Source of the DNA: an uncultured Bacteroidota bacterium
GTDB taxonomy: Bacteria > Bacteroidota > Bacteroidia > Bacteroidales > P3
Assembly (NCBI GenBank): GCA_902766265.1
Contig: CACXCY010000112.1
Span: forward strand, 1-7,891
Direction of reading: 5' to 3'
DNA length: 7,891 bases
The translations under genes and the position numbers were made by a program. The notes under the pieces are model-generated. The model was not told the DNA's origin and made no database searches. It was given only the letters and a program-made list of their open reading frames with translations. Of the stretch, positions 1 through 6,811 are shown piece by piece. Position 1 is the stretch's first letter, and the number at the start of each line of letters is the position of its first letter.

Positions 1-258
1 CATCTTCTCCACCAACTCCCGGTCGGCAATACTGCCTTTGACAAATCCAAAAGAGGGATATTTGGTGCTCGTCAGACACTTCCCTTCCGTTATGGCTGCA
101 CGGGCGATACCCAATTCCTCCAACCGCCAATACTTCAAGTCGACGGCATAGTAGTCGTTGATATTATCCAGACCAACAACTTCATGTCCGTCTTGCAACA
201 ACCGTTTGGCAGTATAGTAGCCAATGAACCCGGCTACGCCTGTGACTAAGATTTTCAT
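1..258 (-). CDS. NAD-dependent epimerase/dehydratase, UDP-glucuronate 4-epimerase-like (partial, N-terminus only)
   Basis: This is the first 86 codons of an extended short-chain dehydrogenase that acts on nucleotide sugars; the rest lies beyond the left edge. The start is MKILVTGVAGFIG, with the GxxGFIG dinucleotide-binding loop at residues 7-13 and the strand-end acidic residue Asp31 expected for NAD binding. The following NINDYYAVDLKYWRL block (32-46) is characteristic of UDP-glucuronate 4-epimerases, which interconvert UDP-glucuronate and UDP-galacturonate for capsule, LPS or exopolysaccharide synthesis in the cytoplasm. The usual GDIxD segment reads GSIAD (75-79). The catalytic Ser/Tyr-x3-Lys region is outside the window, so a related UDP-sugar epimerase or dehydratase remains possible. 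The ATG at 256-258 is the obvious start, because the Rossmann strand begins at once. A consensus promoter lies about 120 bases upstream, so the gene is probably transcribed independently of ispE. Confidence 0.88.
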   Translation of the reverse strand, partial: MKILVTGVAGFIGYYTAKRLLQDGHEVVGLDNINDYYAVDLKYWRLEELGIARAAITEGKCLTSTKYPSFGFVKGSIADRELVEKM

Positions 259-329
259 GATGGATTTGTTTTCTTGTTCGCGATTGCTGGACTGCTTAAT
301 CATCTGGCGGCACAGCTACGCTACCGTCG

Positions 330-362
330 GTCACAAAAGAAAAAAGGCGCTTTTGTAATGAC
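330..362 (-). promoter_or_regulatory. Hairpin at the 5' end of the epimerase leader
   Basis: On the minus strand GTCA-TTA-CAAAAG pairs with CTTTTGTGAC: ten base pairs interrupted by a three-base TTA bulge, closing a ten-base loop (CGCC followed by six T). It would start about ten nucleotides after the predicted transcription start, where stem-loops often protect an mRNA 5' end or take part in leader regulation. Its function is inferred; only the pairing is seen. Confidence 0.35.
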
Positions 363-377
363 GCAGTAATAGTTTTG

Positions 378-407
378 CAAAGGTACGAATTTATTTTTGT
401 TGGACAA
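378..407 (-). promoter_or_regulatory. Bacteroidota-type promoter for the epimerase gene
   Basis: The minus strand reads TACCTTTG at 385-378, a perfect match to the TAnnTTTG -7 element used by the primary sigma factor of this phylum. A TTG lies 19 bases upstream at 407-405 as the -33 element, within the usual spacing. Upstream sequence is strongly A/T-rich. Transcription should start near 371-373, giving a leader of about 115 bases before the ATG at 258. Confidence 0.72.
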
Positions 408-473
408 TAATATTTTTAATATATTTTAATACATATTAAAAGGGCGGACATTAGCGTATTGAATACAAAAGGT

Positions 474-613
474 TTGCATCAATGCGTCTGACTGGGCTCC
501 AGAGACCCCAAAATGCAAGAAACGGCAAGTATAACCACTCTTGAGATAGTTCCAAAAGACAATTTCGAAGGTGGAAGTCACCTCTACTGAACTACCCCTG
601 GAGGTTGGAGGAT
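474..613 (-). ncRNA. Candidate structured RNA downstream of ispE
   Basis: Immediately after the ispE stop, the minus-strand transcript can form an ordered series of stems. GGGGTAGTTC (598-589) pairs over ten positions with GAACTATCTC (552-543), using two G-U wobbles. Inside it GAGGTG (584-579) pairs with CACCTT (573-568). Next, TTGCAT (518-513) pairs with ATGCAA (479-474) and encloses a smaller stem, TGGG-TC against GA-CCCA (510-493). The wobble pairs become A-C mismatches on the plus strand, so the fold favours minus-strand transcription. No dedicated TAnnTTTG promoter was found just upstream; it may be an ispE 3' UTR, a processed RNA, or chance pairing. No known RNA family was recognised. 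Confidence 0.3.
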
Positions 614-1420
614 TCACTTCATGAGTATCTCCTGCGGGGGAATCTCGGAGAAATCTATCCGGGTACTTTTGTCAAAGAGGGCGAACACGGCTGCGCCGCT
701 ACCTGTCATGGAGGCGTAGTGCGCTCCCTGTCGGTAGAGCCAGCCCTTAAGCCATGCAATACGGGGGTGTAATGGGAACACAGACGCTTCGAAGTCGTTC
801 ACTATGAGGTCACGCCACTCACTGACGGGACGCCGCACTGCGTCGCGAAGGTCGACGCCGCTCTTCTTGGGGACGATACCGCCGTAGGCCTCTTTTGTGG
901 TGACTTTGTCGTTGGGTTTGAGGAGTACCAGACGTTCTCCGGAGATATCCAGATCTATCGGTTCCAACACATCGCCGATGCCTGTAGCATAGGCAGGTAT
1001 GCCTTTGATAAAGAATGCGCAGTCGGCTCCCAGACGGGCGGCATAACGCTCCAAATCCTCTGTCGAACACGGCAGCGAAAACTCGTCAGCGAGCATCTTT
1101 AACACGCAGGCGGCATCCGACGAGCCCCCTCCGAGCCCTGCCCCGAAGGGTATCTGCTTCCTGAGACGCATAGTCACATCCCCTACCTGCGAATAATCAG
1201 CACGTAGCATACGGTAGGCGCGGACACAGAGATTGTCTTCGGGAGCGTTGTCGAGCGCCAAACCCTCCTGCTGGAACGAAAAGGTGTCGGCTTTCTCGAT
1301 GGTCAGCTCATCACACAGAGGCACAGGCACAAAGAGGGTCTCCAGGTTGTGGTACCCATCGGGACGCCGCTCGACGACGTGCAGCCCAAGGTTAATCTTG
1401 CAGTTGGGATTGCGCTTCAT
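614..1420 (-). CDS. ispE: 4-diphosphocytidyl-2-C-methyl-D-erythritol kinase (IspE)
   Basis: IspE is the GHMP-family kinase of the non-mevalonate (MEP) isoprenoid pathway. It uses ATP to phosphorylate the 2-hydroxyl of CDP-methylerythritol in the cytoplasm. The 268-residue protein has the family N-terminus, NCKINLGL (6-13, with Lys8) followed by RRPDGYHNLETLF (18-30). It has the glycine-rich ATP loop PFGAGLGGGSSDAA (91-104), the catalytic-base region GADCAFF (131-137, Asp133), and the C-terminal motif MTGSGAAVFALF (238-249), so all key elements are present. Length is usual for Bacteroidota. An earlier in-frame GTG at 1450 exists, but the ATG at 1420 is preferred: GGAGG lies six bases before it and the conserved N-terminus begins there. 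That start lies inside the phoH reading frame, giving a 29-base overlap and probable translational coupling. Confidence 0.96.
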   Translation of the reverse strand: MKRNPNCKINLGLHVVERRPDGYHNLETLFVPVPLCDELTIEKADTFSFQQEGLALDNAPEDNLCVRAYRMLRADYSQVGDVTMRLRKQIPFGAGLGGGSSDAACVLKMLADEFSLPCSTEDLERYAARLGADCAFFIKGIPAYATGIGDVLEPIDLDISGERLVLLKPNDKVTTKEAYGGIVPKKSGVDLRDAVRRPVSEWRDLIVNDFEASVFPLHPRIAWLKGWLYRQGAHYASMTGSGAAVFALFDKSTRIDFSEIPPQEILMK

Positions 1421-2387
1421 CTGATGCCTCCATATTTCTTTCGTATGCACGGATGATTCTTGTCACCAAGCGATGACGAATCACATCACTGTTGTCGAGT
1501 TCCACGATGGAAATGCCTTCCACATCCTTCAGTATCTTCGTGGCTTGCACCAGTCCGGAGCTCTGATGACGAGGCAGGTCGATTTGCGTGATGTCGCCCG
1601 TAATGACGAACTTAGCATTGCGCCCCATACGGGTCAGGAACATCTTCAGCTGCGCCGTTGTGGCGTTCTGTGCCTCGTCAAGAATGACAAAGGCATTGTC
1701 GAGGGTGCGCCCGCGCATGAAAGCCAAGGGGGCAATCTCGATGGTGCTGTCCTCCCAATAGCCGAGGAGTTTCTGTTGCGGAATCATGTCACGCAGAGCG
1801 TCGTAGAGGGGCTGCAGATAGGGGTCGAGCTTGTCGCGCAAATCGCCAGGCAGGAAGCCCAGATTTTCACCGGCTTCGACAGCGGGACGGGTCAGTATGA
1901 TGCGTCGCACCTCTTTGTTCTTCAACGCCCTGACAGCCAGTGCTACAGCCGTATATGTCTTACCTGTGCCTGCGGGGCCTATGGCGAAGACCATATCGTT
2001 CTTCTTCACCGCCTCGACAAGAATCTTCTGATTGGGTGTACGTGCCTTGACGAGCAAGCCGTTGCGTCCGTGGACAAGAATTTCCTCGTTGGTCTCGGCT
2101 TCGGGCGTGGTGCCTCCGTTCTCCATTATCTGCATGACAGCGTTCTCGTTGATGCGACCAAACTTCTCATAATAGGTCATCATGGCGTTCAACTTGCCCT
2201 CGAAGAACTCAATATCTTCGGCACTGCCTATGGCTTTAAGCATCTCGCCACGTGCCACCAATTTCAATTTGGGAAAGAGTATGCGGACGAAATCGAGCAG
2301 TTTGTAATTGAGCCCCCAGAATCGGGCGTGGTCGATCTCCTCCAACGAGAATATTTTCTCCAACGGTTTGTCTTCCATAATCGGCAT
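1392..2387 (-). CDS. phoH: PhoH-like ATPase
   Basis: This is a 331-residue PhoH-family P-loop ATPase, related to superfamily 1 helicase cores and probably acting in RNA metabolism or stress response; the exact cellular role of such proteins is not well fixed. Residues 1-110 form the short N-terminal region typical of the family (FPKLKLVARGEMLKAIGSAED, roughly 38-58). The ATPase follows: TPNQ (117-120), Walker A GPAGTGKT (137-144), TRPAVEAGENLGFLPGD (166-182), Walker B VILDEAQN (234-241), and the VITGDITQIDLP sensor segment (261-272). All ATPase motifs are intact. It is the first gene of a two-gene unit with ispE. The ATG at 2387 fits the promoter closely; Met4 (2378) is a possible alternative start. 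A minus-strand -7 element lies only about ten bases upstream. Confidence 0.95.
   Translation of the reverse strand: MPIMEDKPLEKIFSLEEIDHARFWGLNYKLLDFVRILFPKLKLVARGEMLKAIGSAEDIEFFEGKLNAMMTYYEKFGRINENAVMQIMENGGTTPEAETNEEILVHGRNGLLVKARTPNQKILVEAVKKNDMVFAIGPAGTGKTYTAVALAVRALKNKEVRRIILTRPAVEAGENLGFLPGDLRDKLDPYLQPLYDALRDMIPQQKLLGYWEDSTIEIAPLAFMRGRTLDNAFVILDEAQNATTAQLKMFLTRMGRNAKFVITGDITQIDLPRHQSSGLVQATKILKDVEGISIVELDNSDVIRHRLVTRIIRAYERNMEASDEAQSQLQD
1425..1431 (-). promoter_or_regulatory. Shine-Dalgarno sequence of ispE inside phoH
   Basis: The minus strand reads GGAGGCATCAG then ATG, a strong Shine-Dalgarno match with six-base spacing. Many genes of this phylum lack such a site, so it is informative. 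It sits within the last codons of phoH and selects the ATG at 1420 over the in-frame GTG at 1450. Confidence 0.6.
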
Positions 2388-2397
2388 TTTCGAGTTG

Positions 2398-2432
2398 CAA
2401 AGTTACAAATATTTTCATTGGTGGTCCGACAA
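2398..2432 (-). promoter_or_regulatory. Promoter of the phoH-ispE unit
   Basis: TAACTTTG at 2405-2398 on the minus strand matches the TAnnTTTG -7 consensus exactly. The nearest upstream TTG (2432-2430) is 24 bases away, slightly wider than usual, so the -33 element is weak. Only ten bases separate the -7 box from the phoH ATG, predicting a leader of a few nucleotides. Confidence 0.55.
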
Positions 2433-2569
2433 CGTTTCATCACACCAAGCGCAAGCATGGCATGATAACACTACGAATCAATATCTTAGAAACAAACTAC
2501 AATACACTCTGATATGGAATATGTACAAAAATATTTTTTCTTTACTGGCTCACTTTCGTGTTTTATTTG

Positions 2570-2577
2570 TATTTTTG
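2570..2577 (+). promoter_or_regulatory. Probable -7 element for the ROK kinase-GH92 operon
   Basis: TATTTTTG matches TAnnTTTG exactly and lies in an AT-rich tract. Transcription would start near 2582-2585, leaving a leader of about 40 bases before the ATG at 2623. No good TTTG -33 element is seen at the usual distance, which could mean weak or activator-dependent transcription. The 235-base region 2388-2622 is thus a divergent promoter region shared with phoH; nothing else was found in it. Confidence 0.5.
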
Positions 2578-2622
2578 CACTCTCTAAGAGTTATAGCATA
2601 CATTCTATAATATATAAATACC

Positions 2623-3588
2623 ATGAGTTCCTACGCCATAGGCATCGACATCGGGGGCACCAACACGGACATGGGTCTTGTGCGCGACGACGGCACTATT
2701 ATCGCCCGTCGCAACATCGCCACCAACCAATACACGCAACTGCATCCCTACATCGAGGACATGATGTCTGCCATACGCTCGCTGATGGAGGATAACCATG
2801 TGGAGCACATCGAGGGTATCGGCATTGGGGCGCCCAACGGCAACTTCTACACAGGATGTGTGGACAACGCTCCGAACCTCACTATCAAGGGGGTGCTCGA
2901 CTTTCAGAAAGAGATTCACCAGTATATGGACGTTCCTGTGGTGCTGAGCAACGACGCCAACGCAGCGGCATACGGCGAGCTGGTGTATGGCGGCGCGAAG
3001 GGGATGCGGCACTTCATCATGTTCACGCTGGGGACAGGCGTGGGTAGCGGCATCGTTGTGGATGGACGGCTGGTGCATGGCAGCACCGGAGGTGCCGGAG
3101 AACTGGGGCACAATATTCTCATTCCCGAGGGACGCCCATGCAGCTGCGGACGTCGTGGATGTTTGGAGACATACACTTCGGCACGCGGTATCATACAGAC
3201 ATTCTGCGAGCTACGTGCAGCAACGCCCGACTACAAAGGGAGTCTCGCCTCGGTGGACGAGAAGGAGATTACCAGCAAGATGATTGGCGACGCAGCCAAC
3301 GCTGGTGACCCTATAGCACTCAAAACATACGAACGGACGGGGTATCTGCTGGGCATCGCGATGGCCAATGCGGTGACCTTCTCGGCTCCCGAAGCCATCT
3401 TCCTGATGGGTGGGCCGACCCGCGTGGGCGAGCCACTACTCAAGCCGTTGCGTGAGTCGTTCCGGCGTCACCTGCTCAACATCTACGAGGGCAGCTGCGA
3501 CATCCGCGTGTCACAACTGGCCAGCAACGAGGTGGCTATACTGGGTGCCGCGGCGCTAATCAAAACAAAGACGGATTCCCATGATTAA
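2623..3588 (+). CDS. ROK-family sugar kinase (glucokinase/mannokinase-like)
   Basis: This is a 321-residue cytoplasmic sugar kinase of the ROK family, transferring phosphate from ATP to a hexose or hexosamine. The N-terminal phosphate-binding loop is DIGGTNTDMG (9-18). The catalytic aspartate is Asp111 in LSNDANAAAYGE (108-119). TLGTGVGSG (135-143) is the second phosphate loop. GELGH (159-163) gives the ExGH sugar-contact motif, and CSCGRRGCLE (173-182) supplies the cysteines that with His163 bind the structural zinc. There is no N-terminal winged helix, so it is a kinase rather than a NagC/Mlc-type repressor. Its stop overlaps the GH92 start by eight bases (ATGATTAA). That coupling suggests the substrate is mannose, or glucose and mannose, but motifs alone do not separate these from N-acetylhexosamines. 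Confidence 0.92.
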   Translation: MSSYAIGIDIGGTNTDMGLVRDDGTIIARRNIATNQYTQLHPYIEDMMSAIRSLMEDNHVEHIEGIGIGAPNGNFYTGCVDNAPNLTIKGVLDFQKEIHQYMDVPVVLSNDANAAAYGELVYGGAKGMRHFIMFTLGTGVGSGIVVDGRLVHGSTGGAGELGHNILIPEGRPCSCGRRGCLETYTSARGIIQTFCELRAATPDYKGSLASVDEKEITSKMIGDAANAGDPIALKTYERTGYLLGIAMANAVTFSAPEAIFLMGGPTRVGEPLLKPLRESFRRHLLNIYEGSCDIRVSQLASNEVAILGAAALIKTKTDSHD

Positions 3589-6544
3589 AAGATACTATAT
3601 AATATTACTCTCCCTGCTGACGCTGCTGACGGCTTGTCACCGGGGGGTGACCTCATACGTCGACCCCTTCATAGGCACCGACGGGCATGGGCACACCTTT
3701 CCTGGCGCCATCGTGCCTTTCGGCATGATACAGCCGAGTCCCGACACACGTCTGAGCGGATGGGACGGCTGTAGCGGATACCACTACAGCGACGACACCA
3801 TCTACGGATTCAGCCACACACATCTCAGCGGCACGGGATGTGAGGACTACTGCGACATCCTTGTGATGCCGTTTGTGGACGACCAGACGGGACCTTCGCA
3901 CTTCTCGCACCGCAACGAGCGCGCCTCGGCAGGGTACTACAGCGTGATTCTCGACAAGGGGCAGATTCTGGCAGAACTCACCGCATCGGAAAGGACGGCT
4001 GTGCACAGATACTCGTTCCCGAGAAACAGCGTGAAAGGGTTCGTCATCGACCTTACCCATCGCGACAAGACGCTGGCATGCTCCCTGACATACGACAGCA
4101 CCCACAGGGTTATCACCGGCTTCCGCCGATCGGCATCGTGGAGCCCGAACCAACGTACCTATTTCGCCCTTCGTGCCAATGTGCCCATCGACCATATCGA
4201 GTATATCCGCGACAACAACCTCAGAAGTGATGCAAAAGCCATTGTATACCTGCCCTACAATGCGAAAGAGGTGGAGCTGCACGTGGCCATCTCGGCTGTG
4301 GACGAGCAGGGGGCACTGGCCAACCTGGCTACCGACGGCAACAGAAGCTTCATGCAGGTGCACAAGGAGGCCAAAACCACATGGGAGAAAGAGCTGCGGA
4401 AAATTGAGGTGAAGGGCAGCGACCCCAACGACCTCTCGGTCTTCTACACAGCTCTGTACCACTGCTTCACATCACCTTATCTGTTCAGCGATGCCGACGG
4501 GCGCTATCGGGGTGGCGACGACAGCATCCATGTAGTGGAGGACGGTCGACGCATATACACTGTGTTCTCGCTATGGGACACTTACCGCACGCTGCATCCG
4601 CTGTTGACACTGATTGACCGCCAGCGCACAGCCGACTTCATCTACACTTTTGCCAAACACTACGAGCAACGTGGCGAGCTGCCCATGTGGGAGCTCGCCG
4701 GACAAGAGACCCACTGCATGATAGGGTACCACGCCTGTCCTGTCATCCTTGATGCCTATAACGCAGGTATTCTCGACAGTTTCCCAGACAGTTTCAAGCG
4801 GGAGCTGCTCGATGCCATGGTAGCCACCTCCAACCGCACCGAGGCACATCGCGCCTACGCCCAGCAAGGATACATGAACAGTGAGCAAGACAACGAATCG
4901 GTCAGCAAGACATTGGAATACGCCTACGACGACTGGTGCATTGCCCAATATGCCCAGAAACTGGCAGCGGAAGGTCTGCAAGCCAGCACAGCAGCTACGG
5001 AGGGTACTGCCCCTGCCAGCATACAATCCATCTACAAGACCTATCTGCGACGCAGCCAGTCGTGGCGGCATCTGCTCGATGGCAATGGCTTTATGCACGC
5101 CCGTCGCAACGGGGCCTTTGTCACCCCTTTCTCTCCTGCCGAGGTCAACAACGACTATACCGAAGCCAACAGCTGGCAATACAGCACCTATGTGCCGCAC
5201 GATGTCGCCGGCTACTGCGCCATGATAGGTGGCAAGGCACGGATGGAGACCTTCCTTGACTCGCTGTTCAACACCCATGCCCGACTGGAAGGTAGAGCGC
5301 AAGTCGACATCGCCGGTCTCATCGGGCAATATGCCCACGGCAACGAGCCATCGCACCATGCCGCCTACCTCTACACACTGATAGGGAAGCCCTACAAGAC
5401 TGCAAAACTGGTACGTCAGATATGCGAAGACTTCTACACCTCACATCCTGACGGGCTTATCGGCAACGAAGACTGCGGACAGATGAGTGCATGGTACGTC
5501 ATGAGTGCCTTGGGCTTCTATCCCGTGTGCCCAGGCAGCGACCAGTATGTCATTGGCAGTCCACTCTTTGAAGAGGCCACCATTCATCTGGAGAATGGCA
5601 CCCAAATCGCTATCACCTGCGAAGGACAAGGGCATTTCAGTCCATACGTCAAAAGTGCCTCCGTCAACGGCGTTGATATACAGGACAACATTATACATGC
5701 CAGCGACTTGCGTAATGGATGTACCCTTGCTTTCACCATGAGTACACGGGCTCACAAAGAGTTTGGGACGGCATCCGCCAAGGCAATCGCTGCCAAGCCC
5801 GCCGCACTGGCAGCCCCCTACTTCACCCGTTGGGAGAAACGCTTCAGCGACAGCACTACCGTGGAGATCAAGATGCACCCTTACGCATCACCTGCGGCTG
5901 TCATATACTACACCCTCGACGGCACCAATCCCGACACCAATTCGATTCGCTATACCGCACCCCTGACCATACGCGAAAACACCCATATCCGCGCCATTGC
6001 GTACAGTCCCTCGTGCGGTTACAGTCCGATTGTCGGGCACTCCCTCAGCCGATTCGTCGCTGACAAGAAGCTGCGATACATCACCCACCCCGACAACCAA
6101 TACCGAGACAGCGGCGAAGATGGTCTTGTGGACCGCATGAAAGGGTCGACCAACTACCGCATCGGCGGGTGGCAGGGATGGCTCACCGATGCCGAGATGG
6201 TGATAGACATGCTCCACGAATGCACTATCACCCAAATCAATGTGGACTGTCTGAGCGACTGCCATTCCTGGATATTCTTCCCCAGAGAGATTAGCATCGA
6301 GTCGTCGAACGACAGCGTCGTGTGGCGCAGATTTGGGAAGCTGGAAATGATTGCGTACAACGCCATGCACGAACCTGGATGGAACTGTCGCACCGATGTC
6401 CGTCAGTCCACATTCACCATCACCGGACACGCGAGTGCCCGCTACTACCGCATCATGGTCAAGAACTACGGCCTCCTGCCCAGCTGGCACACCAGCCCCG
6501 GAGAACAGGCCTGGTTGTTCATCGATGAAATTGAATTACTATAA
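3581..6544 (+). CDS. GH92 alpha-mannosidase lipoprotein with chitobiase-C-like and F5/8-type-C-like C-terminal modules
   Basis: This is a 987-residue exo-alpha-mannosidase of glycoside hydrolase family 92, a calcium-dependent inverting family trimming N-glycans and mannans. A lipoprotein signal ends at LLTAC (Cys19). The next residues, HRGVTS, lack an acidic surface-export patch, so periplasmic anchoring is more likely. The beta-sandwich opens with VDPFIGTDGHGHTFPGA (27-43). The (alpha/alpha)6 part carries SVSKTLEYAYDDWCIA (440-455), TEANSWQY (527-534, probable general acid Glu528) and GNEDCGQMSAWYV (628-640, acidic pair near the general base). An Ala/Thr-rich insert occupies about 463-483. 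After the catalytic domain (ending near 735), VIYYTLDGTNPDTNS and the following strand (774-808) match the chitobiase C-terminal repeat. Residues 830-987, ending in WLFIDEIELL, look like a discoidin-type sugar-binding fold. Linkage specificity cannot be read from the sequence. Confidence 0.95.
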   Translation: MIKRYYIILLSLLTLLTACHRGVTSYVDPFIGTDGHGHTFPGAIVPFGMIQPSPDTRLSGWDGCSGYHYSDDTIYGFSHTHLSGTGCEDYCDILVMPFVDDQTGPSHFSHRNERASAGYYSVILDKGQILAELTASERTAVHRYSFPRNSVKGFVIDLTHRDKTLACSLTYDSTHRVITGFRRSASWSPNQRTYFALRANVPIDHIEYIRDNNLRSDAKAIVYLPYNAKEVELHVAISAVDEQGALANLATDGNRSFMQVHKEAKTTWEKELRKIEVKGSDPNDLSVFYTALYHCFTSPYLFSDADGRYRGGDDSIHVVEDGRRIYTVFSLWDTYRTLHPLLTLIDRQRTADFIYTFAKHYEQRGELPMWELAGQETHCMIGYHACPVILDAYNAGILDSFPDSFKRELLDAMVATSNRTEAHRAYAQQGYMNSEQDNESVSKTLEYAYDDWCIAQYAQKLAAEGLQASTAATEGTAPASIQSIYKTYLRRSQSWRHLLDGNGFMHARRNGAFVTPFSPAEVNNDYTEANSWQYSTYVPHDVAGYCAMIGGKARMETFLDSLFNTHARLEGRAQVDIAGLIGQYAHGNEPSHHAAYLYTLIGKPYKTAKLVRQICEDFYTSHPDGLIGNEDCGQMSAWYVMSALGFYPVCPGSDQYVIGSPLFEEATIHLENGTQIAITCEGQGHFSPYVKSASVNGVDIQDNIIHASDLRNGCTLAFTMSTRAHKEFGTASAKAIAAKPAALAAPYFTRWEKRFSDSTTVEIKMHPYASPAAVIYYTLDGTNPDTNSIRYTAPLTIRENTHIRAIAYSPSCGYSPIVGHSLSRFVADKKLRYITHPDNQYRDSGEDGLVDRMKGSTNYRIGGWQGWLTDAEMVIDMLHECTITQINVDCLSDCHSWIFFPREISIESSNDSVVWRRFGKLEMIAYNAMHEPGWNCRTDVRQSTFTITGHASARYYRIMVKNYGLLPSWHTSPGEQAWLFIDEIELL

Positions 6545-6571
6545 AAAAAACGTAAAAAAATTACACCCAAT

Positions 6572-6805
6572 ATGAAAAAAATCACAATCACCCTTCTGAT
6601 GTTGGCAGCCATTGCCACTTTGAATTCCTGCGACTTGAAATCATGCTACTGCTGCGTCTCTACAGGCGAGGTGGTGCATGAAGAGGAGTCCTACACTGAA
6701 GATGACAAATCGTGCAGCACCCTCAACAACTCCAAACAAATCTGCATGGAACGTCATGAACGCATCCCCGGATGCGAGGGTGTCGCCGTCAGCTATAAAA
6801 AATAA
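6572..6805 (+). CDS. Small cysteine-rich lipoprotein, function unknown
   Basis: This 77-residue protein has a clear lipoprotein signal: MKK, a hydrophobic stretch (4-16), then LNSC with the lipidated Cys20. The mature part is only 58 residues and carries six more cysteines, at 25, 27, 28, 48, 58 and 68. It includes a CYCC cluster (25-28) and an acidic central segment, HEEESYTEDDKSC (36-48). An even number of cysteines in an exported peptide suggests disulfides, or metal binding through CxCC; neither is proven. It lies 27 bases after the GH92 stop on the same strand, in a very A-rich gap with no promoter seen, so it is probably the last gene of that operon. I do not recognise the family. Signal peptide and length make it a credible gene rather than a chance frame. 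Confidence 0.8.
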   Translation: MKKITITLLMLAAIATLNSCDLKSCYCCVSTGEVVHEEESYTEDDKSCSTLNNSKQICMERHERIPGCEGVAVSYKK

Positions 6806-6811
6806 ACACTG

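Larger units (their letters stand above)
259..613. other. 355-base spacer between ispE and the epimerase gene
   Basis: No convincing gene lies here. From right to left on the minus strand it holds: a foldable stretch directly after the ispE stop (474-613, separate entry); a small perfect palindrome, GTATT-G-AATAC, at 456-466; an AT-rich inverted repeat, TTTTAATA (414-421) with TATTAAAA (434-441), which could act as a weak terminator for ispE or as an UP-like element upstream of the next promoter; the epimerase promoter (378-407); and its leader with a 5' hairpin (330-362). The 63-codon minus-strand frame opening with GTG at 617 has no recognisable protein character. Confidence 0.6.

Noticed and set aside
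561..600. tRNA-like words on the minus strand (TAGTTCAGTAGAGG and TTCGAAA)
   Set aside because: They resemble D-arm and T-loop segments, but no acceptor stem, anticodon arm or paired T-stem can be drawn around them.
426..617. 63-codon minus-strand frame starting with GTG at the ispE stop
   Set aside because: The overlap with the ispE stop looks gene-like, but the peptide has no signal, domain or compositional character. The same bases form RNA stems, and the frame is short enough to arise by chance.
1473..2465. 330-codon plus-strand open frame opposite phoH
   Set aside because: It is fully antisense to a strongly supported PhoH ATPase with every motif in place. Its translation shows no recognisable domain, so it is a by-product of phoH codon usage.
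2623..3588. ROK protein as a NagC/Mlc-type transcriptional repressor
   Set aside because: There is no N-terminal helix-turn-helix; the protein begins directly with the phosphate-binding DIGGTN strand and keeps the catalytic aspartate.
3653..4462. 269-codon minus-strand frame opposite the GH92 gene (likewise 4571-5359 and 5888-6490)
   Set aside because: The sense strand encodes continuous, conserved GH92 sequence. The antisense translations are rich in Val, Gly and His without any family motif, as expected of shadow frames.
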